From Bostrychus sinensis (taxonomy: Eukaryota; Chordata; Actinopteri; Gobiiformes; Eleotridae): a stretch of DNA of 64,000 nucleotides. This document shows positions 45,044-55,300 of the stretch, one piece after another; position 1 is the stretch's first letter, and every line of letters begins with the position of its first letter. The notes beneath the pieces are model-generated. The model was not told where the DNA came from, searched no databases, and saw only the letters and a program-made list of their open reading frames with translations. Location of the stretch: positions 10,925,992-10,989,991 of the forward strand of contig CM036252.1 in the NCBI GenBank assembly GCA_020698575.1. Direction: 5' to 3'. Both the position numbers and the translations under genes were made by a program.

Positions 45044-46231
45044 CAGAGTATCACAATAACATAGGGCTCCTTCATACATGTCTCTGGAGTATGGCAGTGA
45101 CTGTGGTGTCCATACAGGCAGCTAGTTTCAGAAGGGTCTGCACAGGATAAATAAATTACATTGTCTAGGTGGTTGTACATAGCAATAATAGTTGGGTAGT
45201 GTCTCTGTTTTTTCTATGAAAATGCACTGATATTGCGAGTAGTGTTGTGGCTATGCCACAAACAGAACCTAGTTTAAAGTGTTGTTTGTTAGCGTTTAAT
45301 TCGAACAAGCGACCGCAGTAACCGCAGTTTGTCGTTTTAGTGAGTAGTTTTTACTGTAAACTATGAAGCATTTAATGTTTACACACGTATGTGCACTCAG
45401 AGACACTGGGAGTGGAGAATGGAGGGATAATGGTGAGAAAAGAAAAGGCTTCTGCATGAGCTGCGCTGCCTCATTGAAGCTAACCGCTTCCCGGGCAGAA
45501 ACGAGGCTTACGCGTTACTCAGAGGAGGAGCTGTAGACTCGAATGACGATCCACTCACCTTTTGATGAGATAAACACGTGAGGTTTTTCTCTGCCCTCTC
45601 CACTCGCCTGCAGGTTTGTGTGTGACACAAGCGCTCTATAGAGTCGCGCCGAGCACTGCTAGACTCCTTAGCTCATCTGTCAAACCACTTAAGATGAACA
45701 TGTGGGTTTTTCTGAAACTACCAAGTTACGTGCGCTGCAAGGACATTGTCACTCGTGCCTGACTCAGGTTTTTGTCAGAACAGAGGCTTAACTATATTTC
45801 AATTTATTTTTATAATCAAAATTTGTTTGGACATGTCATTTTTTCAGGTGTTATTATGCTATACCGCTTATACCGCAGTGTTGCGTGACATATAATTACC
45901 GCAGGGAAACTTATCTCACCACGACAGCCCTATGTCAGATGCCCTTCCTGACGCAACACTTTCCATTTCTTCAGCCTTTGAACAAGCACAAAGAGTAGAG
46001 TACACTGACTTGTGGCCTCCTATTGCTGGATTAACCATGTCACAAGCCAACCATTAACCAACTACTTCAGCACCTTACGAACATGTGCATTATAATAAAT
46101 ATGATGTATAGATTATGTGTAGAAGTAACACTGATGTCAATGTATTTAAATCAGGATGTAACTCATATTTGTGGAAACTTTTGTGCATTTTTTTTAACAC
46201 ATGTATGCTTAAATGGAAAACACTTGGCACT
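45044..46231. other. Intergenic; DNA-element right end
   Basis: 45840-45932 resembles the right terminus of a DNA element (TACCGCTTATACCGCAGTGT, CTCACCACGACAGCCCTA). Its left end is not identified. 45950-46230 is alignable with 33020-33270 and 48330-48580, the distal flank of the G/I/J promoters (for example GCACAAAGAGTAGAG.ACACTG shared with 48358). No gene seen. Confidence 0.5.
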
Positions 46232-46419
46232 AGTCTCTGATTTACATGTGAAGCCTGATGGTGGGAACACTGGACATTAGTGGCTTTCTCCTATGGAAGA
46301 AGTTATATTTTCCATAAAAAACACACACACCTTCTTCATATAAATGCATGGACCTGCCCTCATAGTCACAGTTGAGTCATCTGCCCTGAAACAGACCACA
46401 AGAGAGACGCTTATGAGAG
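46232..46419 (+). promoter_or_regulatory. Promoter and 5' leader of receptor I
   Basis: Conserved with the receptor G and J promoters: upstream box ACATGTGAAGCCTGATGGTG, TATA-type CTTCATATAAATGCATGG at 46334-46351, and leader CTGCCCTGAAACAGACCAC. An upstream out-of-frame ATG stands 7 nt before the microexon start, in the same position as in G and J. Confidence 0.7.
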
Positions 46420-47895
46420 ATGAATCTGGACACGGTTGGTATTTTATTATATCAAATTTGTCTTAAGGCTTTTATAGGGGTGCGACAAGACACGAGACTG
46501 GGTTAAGGAGAATGAGACAAGATTTTTACACTATTGAAATATGTATTTTACACCATTAAAACTGTATTTATTTACCTGAAAATCATAAAGTTCAAAACTA
46601 TTTAGGTGCATTTTTAAAACCAACTTGCAATGAACGGTCTTTACTTCTGTTATTTGAATTATATGCAGTACATGTATACTGCCAAATGGTTTGCCACAAA
46701 CCTTTGCCACTGACTCACTTCTCCTCTGTAAAACGTTTCAAACAGAACCTGATCCTGAGACCACAAGATCCAATTTTACCTTCACGAGGTGGCATTTTGA
46801 TCTTGCGAGATCATGAGATTGCAAGATCTTGTCACACCCTTAGTCAATTATTGGTCGTAGCTTTTTGAAAACGTTCATTTTGTCATTATCATTGTTTTTT
46901 TTGTGAAAATTCAGAAGCTCACATTGTTATCTATTATGGTAATTGAATGTATTTAAATGTGTTTACAATTCAAATGTTATTAAGATATTATGTGTGATTA
47001 AAATAATAATATGATCCATGTTTTCCCATTACAGACAATGCTCACTAACTCTCTCAGCAACAGCACTTGTCAAACGCCTGTCAACATCATTTACATTTGC
47101 ATAGAGGACTACACCAACCTGCGCGCCCTGCTGCTCTTCACCGCTCTCAGCCTCCTCCTCTTACCTCTGTACGTCCTCGTGCTCTACGTCGGTTTCCAGC
47201 AATGGCACCAACAGGGCGCCCTCTCTGCAATAGGAACCTCCGACGTCTTCACCTACAACTTGGCTTTGGTCGAGATTATCGGCTCGCTCGGTGCCTTCCT
47301 TTACACCGCCGGCGGCTGGGCGGTATTTATGCCTGCGATTACTTCGAGCTTTTGCCTGATAGCGATGTGTTTAATTGGACAGTCCCTCTTTCATTGTGAA
47401 ATATGTGTGGACAGATATTTAGCCGTAGTTCATCCATTAACGTACAGGAATCTCAGAGAAGCTAGTGCAGTGTGTATCCGAAAAGTTAGCATTGTTCTTT
47501 CCTGGATTTTCGTTGTTTCTTGGATTGTACCAACACTAGTATTTTTCCCAGTCTTTCCTGCCAATCACCTCCTAGTATGTACAGGTATATTTAATGCAAT
47601 TGTTTTGTACTGTTGTTTGTCTTCTCTGTACGTTCTGATTCGTCCAGGTCCGAATGGGAAAAAGCAAGTTGACCAATCCAAACTCAAAGCGTTTCACATT
47701 ATTGTAACCATAACCTGCGTACTTTTCTTCAGGTTTATAGGATTTGTGGTTTATTTATGTCTTTATATTCTGGCTCCATTGAAACCAAACCAACTGTGTG
47801 TAACACTTGCAGTTACCGTCACACTCACTGTTCCTTTTAACGCCGTCATTCCTCTGTTGTTTCTGCGTCGAATGAAGAAACCAGCATGCTGCTAA
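46420..47895 (+). CDS. Receptor I: two-exon rhodopsin-like GPCR
   Basis: Microexon 46420-46434 (MNLDT) with donor gttggt; exon 2 is 47035-47895 after CCATTACAG; in-frame join, 291 residues. The alternative start is the exon 2 ATG at 47038. One sequon (NST). TM1 ends YVGFQQWHQQ; TM2 DVFTYNLALVEIIGSLG with Glu; TM3 ends CEICVDRYLAVVHPLTYRNL; TM5 ends SSLYVLIRPGPNGKKQVD; TM6 begins QSKLKAFHIIVTITCVLFF; TM7 is VPFNAVIPLLFLRRMKKPACC. From TM1 to TM2 its DNA is identical to receptor G over 146 bases, while the remainder differs much more. Confidence 0.8.
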
Positions 47896-48579
47896 TTCAA
47901 GATACATCCATAGACCCCAGTTGTACATTTTCAAAGAGTTTTTGTCTTTTGTCTAATTTCTCTAGGCACTGTATTCCTTCATTTATATTCTAGCTGTAAA
48001 AAATGTAGCAAACAGACCTAGTTCAAAGTGTTTTTGTTGCTAGTTGGATTAATGTTAGCTTGTGTACTTTTCTAATCAGGCTAAATGCTAAAGGCTAAGA
48101 CTATTTGAATGCAACAATAGTTTAAGCAAAGTAGACTGAATAATTTGGTTTTCTTCTGCGAATATAAGCTCGGAAAGTCCAGTTAGACTTAAGCGAGCTA
48201 TGAGTGGAGTCTGATATTTAAACACATTCAGCAACTAACCAGCTATAAAGACTAAAATCATCTCTTTCCTAGCGTCCAGTGATTTGCCTTTTGATTGCTA
48301 ATTTCAGATGTTTTTTGTCATGACGCAAACCTCTTGATTTATGCAGGCTTGGAACTGGCACAAAGAGTAGAGCACACTGACTTGTGAACTCTGGCTGGAT
48401 TACTTTTTTCTCATAATAAAATATTTCATCACCTTACAAACAAGTGCATTATAATGAGACTCTAAAGTATACATTTTGTGTTGAAATAATACTGATGTCA
48501 ATGTATTTAAATCAGTGCACATTTTTCACATTTGTTTTTTTTAAACACATGTATGCTTTAATGGAAAACACTTGACACT

Positions 48580-48762
48580 AGTCTCTGATTTACATGTGAA
48601 GCCTGATGGTGGGAACACTGGACATTAGTGGCTTTCTCCTATGGAAACATATATTTTCCATTAAAAACACACACACCTTCATATAAATGCATGGACCTGC
48701 CTTCACACTCTCAGTTGAGTCATCTGCCCTGAAACAAACCACAAGAGAGACGCTTATGAGAG
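48580..48762 (+). promoter_or_regulatory. Promoter copy of pseudogene J
   Basis: Third copy of the G/I promoter: box ACATGTGAAGCCTGATGGTG, CTTCATATAAATGCATGG at 48678-48695, leader CTGCCCTGAAACAAACCAC and the upstream ATG. It looks as well kept as the copy of receptor I although the coding region behind it is dead. Confidence 0.7.
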
Positions 48763-49110
48763 ATGACTCTGGACACAGTTGGTATTTGATTATTCTGAAT
48801 TTTTCTTAAATTCAAAAGCTCACGTAATTAAATATTATATTTACTGTATGCAATGCTGAATTTATTTTAGGTGTGTTTACAATGCAAGTATTGTAAATAT
48901 TTACATATATTTATTACAGGCAATGCTCGCCAACTTTCTCAACAACAAACACCAGAAAACAACATCATTTGCAGAGAGAAATACAAAAACCTGCTCTGCT
49001 GGGCTAAGCTGCTCTCAACTTCCTCCTCTCACCTGTGTACTTCCAGGTCCTGTGTCGGTTTTACATCAACAGGCATCAACAGGACACCTTCTCTTCCTTC
49101 TAAAATCTAA
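48763..49110 (+). pseudogene. Receptor J: truncated two-exon GPCR pseudogene
   Basis: The microexon 48763-48777 (MTLDT, donor gttggt) and the exon 2 acceptor (48918-48919) are intact. Exon 2 starts AMLANFLNNKHQ in frame. Alignment to receptor I then needs several indels: counterparts of ACCTGCGCGCCCTGCTG and CAATGGCACCAACAGG are degraded, and the match stops near 49110, before TM2. A long poly-A tract (49135-49160) follows. No receptor can be made. Confidence 0.75.
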
Positions 49111-49159
49111 AAGACTCTTAAAAAAGCTTGTTTGAAAAAAAAAAAAAAAAAAAAAAAAC

Positions 49160-49499
49160 ATTAAAATGAAAAAGCATGCCATAAAAAAAAAAAGAAAAAC
49201 ACTTTAAAAAATAAGACTTCCACTATTTTAAGTAAAGGCACATGCAGCCTCAAAGTAAAAGAGGGCGCTGCCACAAATTGTAAAAGCATTCAGCTAATGT
49301 GGCTAATGCTAAGACTGACGTTGTACCAGCACCAAACTAAGTCCGGTCTCTAATTTCTAAGATTATTTCCAAGTTAAATAGAATAGCGCTGTGGGAACAT
49401 GGGGCTGTGGGAATTTAGGTGTCCCAGCACTGTGCAGCAATCTCTAAAACTGTGTATATCCAAAAGCAAGCTGGACTGGAGTCAGCTGCAGTTTTATAA
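49160..49499. other. Intergenic, no gene seen
   Basis: AT-rich, A-rich sequence between pseudogene J and the LINE. No supported feature. Confidence 0.3.
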
Positions 49500-51960
49500 A
49501 TCAGAATCAGAATCATAAGATTTTTATTGCCATTGTCAGTGAACAACACAATTCACAGACTAGGAACTTGTTTCGGTGCTAATGTGCAATATATAACACT
49601 AATAATAATAATAAAAGATATCACTATGATAAAAAAGAAACTTTAAAAATATAAAATACAAAGTATAAGGGCATGCAAAGGAATAAGTTTACTAAGTTAA
49701 ATAGCCAGATAAATTAGGTGATAACAACAGAACAATAATGCAATCTGTCAGTGCAGATAGATAAGATAATATTAACATGATTAACATGTTAATAAAGTGA
49801 CAGGTGTAAAGTGACCATGTGATGAGCGAGTGCAATGTTTATAAAGTGTTTATAAGTCCAACGGCAGAGGGAAAGAAACTGTTCTTATGGCGTGAGGTTC
49901 TGGTCCGGATGGACCGTAGCCTCCTGCCCGAGGGAAGTGGCTCAAAAAGTCCATGTCCAGGATGAGAAGGGTCAGCTGCTCTCCGACCTGCACGCCCCGA
50001 GTCCTGGAGACGTACAGGTCCTGGAGAGATGGAAGGCTGCAGCCAATCACCTTCTCAGCGGAGCGTACAATGCGCTGCAGTCTGTGTTTGTCCCTGGCTG
50101 TGGCTCCAGCGTCCCACACGGTGATGGAGGAGGTGAGGATGGACTCAATGGTGGTCGTGTAGAACTGCACCATCATCTGGGCTGGCAGCTTGGCTTTCTT
50201 CAACTGCCGCAGAAAGTACATCCTCTGCTGGGCCTTTTTGATCAGGGAGCTGATGGACGGCTCCCACTTCAGGTCCTGTGTGATGGTGGTGCCGAGGAAG
50301 CGGAAGGAGTCCACAGTGGTGATGGGGGAATCCGTCAGGGCGAGGGGAGGAGAGGGGGATGTGACTTTCCTGAAGTCCACGATCATCTCCACTGTCTTCT
50401 GAGCATTGAGCTCCAGATTGTTGCTGCTGAACCAAGACACCAGCCGGTCTACCTCCCTCCTGTAGGCAGACTCATCACCGTCAGAGATGAGTCTGATGAG
50501 GGCAGTGTCGTCTGCAAACTTAATCAGTTTAACAGAGTCATGGCTGGAGGTGCAGCAGTTGGTGTACAGGGAGAAGAACAGGGGAGAAAGTACACAGCCC
50601 TGAGGAGATCCTGTACTGATCGTCTGAGTGGTGGAGACATTCTTCCCCAGCCGCACGCACTGCCTCCGGTCCGTCAGGAAGTCAGTGATCCACCTGCAGG
50701 TGGGGTCAGGCACGTTGAGCTGGGAGAGCTTGTCCTGGAGCAGAGCAGGGAGGATGGTGTTAAACGCAGAACTGAAGTCCACAAACAGGATCCTAGCGTA
50801 GGTTCCCAGGGAGTCCAGGTGCTGCAGGATGAAGTGGAGGGCCAGGTTGATGGCGTCATCTACAGATCTGTTGGCTCTGTAGGCGAACTGCAGAGGGTCC
50901 AGGAGGGGGGATGTAAAGGACTTAAGGTGAGGGAGGACCAGGTGCTCAAATGACTTCATGACTACAGACGTCAGCGCCACAGGCCTGTAGTCATTAAGTC
51001 CAGTGATACGTGGCTTCTTGGGGACAGGGACGATGGTGGACAGCTTGAAGCAGGCTGGAACATGGCAGGACTCCAGGGAGATGTTGTAAATGTCTGTGAA
51101 GACCGTAGACAGTTCCCCTGCACCGTGTCTCAGGGTGGCGGGAGAGACACCGTCCGGACCTGGAGCTTTCCGTGGGTTTTGCTTACGGAAAAGCTTGAGC
51201 ACATCCTCTTCTGTCACTGAGAAGGCAGTGGAGGGGGAGGGGTGGTCAGTTGGAGGATCCCCTGTGGTGAGGGGGGTAGAGGAGGGGTGTGGTACTTCAA
51301 ACCTGGCATAAAAGGTGTTAAGCTTTTCAGCCAGTTGTAAGTTGTCAGCAGCGTGTTGGGCTCTCGGCTTGTAGTTGGTGATTTGCCTAAGCCCCTCCAG
51401 ACAGAGGCGGTGTCATTGTTAGAGAATTGCTCCTTCAGACGTTTATTATACTGAGATCTCGCTTGCTCCACCTCTCTTGAGAACTGGTACTTAGCGCCCT
51501 TGTAGCTCTCTCTGCCTCTGGCTCTGTAGGCTGCTTCTTTCTCCCTCCTCAGCTGTCTCAGTCTGGGTGTGAACCAGGGTTTGTCGTTGTTAAAAATAAC
51601 CCTGGTTTTCGTTGGAATGATGCTGTCCTCACTGTAGTCATCTAAGCCGTCTGTGGCAGCTCTAAACACGTCCCAGTCTGTTGTATCCAAACACGTGCGA
51701 AGCTCCACCACAGCCTCGCTGGTCCACTTCTTAGAAGTCCTCACTGCAGGTTTAGAGAGCTTCAGCTTCTGTCTGTCTGCAGGAATGAGGTGAATCATGA
51801 CGTGATCCGAGAAGCCCAGAGCAGCACGGGGCACGGCTCTGTAAGCTCCACTGGCTGTAGTGTAACAGTGATCCAACGTGTTCTGCTCTCTTGTCGGGCA
51901 TTTAACAAACTGTTTGTACTCGGGCAATTCCTGGCTCAGATTTCCTTTGTTAAAATCCAA
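49500..51960 (-). mobile_element. 5'-truncated non-LTR retrotransposon (CR1/Rex-type) with nearly intact RT
   Basis: The minus-strand frame 49850-51217 (455 codons) carries the RT domain: RKAPGPDGVSPATLRHG, LNDYRPVALTSVVMKSFEHL, DFSSAFNTILP, TGSPQGCVLSPLFFSLYTN, KFADDTALIRLI (catalytic FADD) and LNAQKTVEMIVDFRK. The frame 51214-51960 supplies the end of an endonuclease domain (LDHCYT and [12 protein letters not shown]) and the linker. The two are one base out of register near 51215, so ORF2 is interrupted once. The upstream endonuclease is missing. The 3' end near 49500 has AGAATCAGAATCA repeats. Clade assignment is tentative. Confidence 0.8.
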
Positions 51961-52329
51961 ATCCAGCTAATGAGGCATTACAATCTTTAGGTGAATGATG
52001 CTCCACAGTTTGCAGTCATAATTCAACTTAAAGGAAACGTTATGAGACAAGATATGAGATCTTATATAACAGTATTATTATAAATAGCTGCAAAACTCCC
52101 CACATTAACTTAATAATATGCCAGGAACGAAACCAGGATTACCACATTAACCACATTAACTTAATAATATGCCAGGAACATAGGCGGTGCCACCTAACAA
52201 TGAAATGCTTCACCTATAAACAAGTCAAACTGCGTCAACTGTTTCCTTGATCAAATTCCATTCATCTTCCTTGTGTTGAATATTGAAAGATATACAAAGT
52301 GTCAGAGTCTGAATACGTGCTCAGTCAGT

Positions 52330-55300
52330 ATGGGGCATTTCTCTGTGCTGCTGCTGCTGCTGCTGCTGCTACCTGTCTGTAGCTCTCAGACTTATAATTA
52401 CGCTGGGACTGTGACCACTTATTACCCAAAATACAACGAGGATGGGTCTGTTACGGTACATACTTTTCCTTTATACAGTTATCTACTATTTTGAAAAGAG
52501 AAATGTGAGAAGTCTACAGTTTATCTTAACAAATAATTTCTGCTAAAATCTAGTATTAAATGAAAAGTAAAAGAATAAATATGCAAGCTTTGAAATTATC
52601 TGACTTATTCTTTTAATGTTTCTCTGCAGGTTGAGCTCCGCTTTAAGCTGAACGGTCAGGCCTGTAGAGGATACCCCTGGAGATGCCTCAGTGGAGACTG
52701 TGGGACATATGTGTCAAATGTTACCGCATCTGTTGATTATAACACTGAATTAATGTTTTGTCAGTTAGAATCTATTTGGGTTCAGCAGGTTCGTACCAAT
52801 GCACCATTTCAGATTCAGCTGTTGGGGTGAGTCATAACAATACTGTACATCAACAGTAGCCATGTACAACTGAGTAAGACATCATTTTTTCCTTAAGGCC
52901 TACAATTACCTCTGAATTTTGGTTGAAGTCTATCATAAACCTCGTCAGTGGCATTAAAGCTTTGACAGTGGTGGAGCTGAGGACACGCTCGGACACAGGA
53001 GGTCCCAACAGATCTCCACAGACCACTGTGGTGGCTAATATCAGGTAAGAGCACACTGAAAACTCACCTAATGTTATTTTAATGTAGGAGCAGTTAGTTT
53101 GTGTATATGCAAGGAGAGTGTGTGGGTTCAGTCACTATTTTCTGTTGTGTTTTCAGAGTCCCTTCAAACTGTCAGAGAGATGTCCGTCTGTTGACCTTTG
53201 ACCCTGATGGAGACCTGGTTAAATGCAGATTTGCAGATAGCAGAATAAACTCAGAGGAGTGCACCCAGTGCACCCCACCCTCTGTGCTCAGTCTGTCTCC
53301 AGTAAGAAACATCTCAGTTTTAACTGTGAGAGTTCATCTGAACTAACCATGATCTGTTCTCTCAGAACTGTACCTTGTCGTTCAGCCGGACTGAGACCAG
53401 CAGTATAGGCCTGTACGCAGTGCAGCTGATGATGGCGGACTTCCCCACATCAAATATCCAGCTCACATTAACAAATGGGGCAAATGAAGAGAGAAGCACC
53501 ACCCAAAACATCAGCCAAATACCTGTACAGTTTCTATTTTCAGGTAAGACTTTTTGGTTTTGGCTCCCAAAACTTTGACCTACTCCGGGTGAAAAACCTC
53601 CTCCATGCTAATCCCAGTCACCAGGCCAAAATATTTTTCTTTCTGTACACAGAATTATTTAAAGCAATACTGTTAAGTAGTTGGACCATGAAATAATTAA
53701 CAAGTCAAACTGCCCTTCCTCGACATCCATGAGCGCTTCTTTTCTTATACGCTCATTTATACTCTAGGTTCAATACACATTCAAATACGGATGGTGCTCT
53801 TTGTCCGTCTTCTGCGTTCATTCTGTCGTACGTTGGTCCATTTTTCCAGAGCTTGTGGATCTGGACAAATGGAGTGGTACATGTGTTGACCACTGGGGGC
53901 GCCAGAGAACACAGCTCAACAAGTCACAGCCGAAGAAACAACAAAACTTTTTAAGGAGTGACTAGAGCTAAAGTGAGTCATGGTCAAAGACTGAACAGAC
54001 CACCACTATTTTCTCTTCATTTTCTTGGCTCTTTTTAAATAAATGTGGCCCCCTACTGGTTATTTAACATAACACACACATTGACATAGAAAATGGTTGG
54101 AAGTATAAACGCTGTGACGATAACAACGCTTGGATGAACGCATTTCGCTGCTTTAAGTAGGTCACTCTACGAGCTGCTGGAAAAACACAAGCAAAATGTT
54201 AATGTTCACCTTTTCTGTTGCTATGGTTTGTCAAAAGTGAGCTTCCTGAGACCAATCAACCAAAGAGGAAGCGAGAACTAAAGTTACATTGTGCTGCTTT
54301 AAGAAATACTGATTTAAGTTGGATTTCTGGAAGCAGAAAAATGGGTCTGACTGAACATGTTATGTGTCCAGTAGTGACTGAGTAATGTAATAAAGCTAAA
54401 TTGTTGCCTCTTGTAGTGGAAGCTGCTGCTCCGTCCTGCACTGAGGGGCTCTATCTGCCCAGGTTTGTCGACCCAACCCCAGAACATGGAGCTCAGCTGT
54501 ACGCTGCTGTTGGTACAGGACTGGAATTCCTTGTAAAGGCTGAGGCAAAGGTGTCCACGTGAGTGAATCAGTACAAATACACTGTGTGATCTTTTTCTGT
54601 GCTGTAGCTTCACCACATGCTGAGATATGCTCGCTAGATTAGCAATTACTGCACACAGACACAACAGGAAATATGGAGCTTATGTCAGAAATATGCAAGC
54701 CTATAGCATCCTAAAACCACTAGAAGGTGCTATTGTACAATAAATAACTAATCAGCTTTGCAACTGACTTCACATCTAAACACACCCGAATTAAACATAT
54801 TTCACAAATGAATTGTACACACAAATGAATGTGAAAGTGAATAAATCTAAATGTTCAATTTATACAACATAATTTGGCTTGCACAGTATCTATATATCTA
54901 TATCATTATATATATACCTTTGTAAACTAAGTCTTATTTCTCCCATTTGCTGTACAAGGATTTTTGATGTGCAGTTCAGTGGGCCGTATGACATGAGTGA
55001 AAGGTATTCTAACATTGGAGCGTATTACTGAAGTTGGACACCATCAGTGGATCAAATTGGAAATAGCTATCCTCTCTGCTTTATGGCCATGGCACGTGAT
55101 GGGTTAGTGGCTTAAAAATTCTGTAGTAAAAACTGATCTAGATGTAAATTTATATTCAAAATTTATGACTAAATATGCTTGCACTGCATTGTTTTCTTCA
55201 GCTCAACCGAGTACCACTCTGAGCTCCGTTGTGTCATTGTGAATGCTGTAAAGGGTAAGTTCTAGTTGGTTACAGATATTTTATTGGACAGGTTTGGCAA

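Noticed and set aside
49892..50953. Long open frame on the plus strand (353 codons)
   Set aside because: It is the antisense shadow of the LINE reverse transcriptase on the minus strand, with no recognisable domain.
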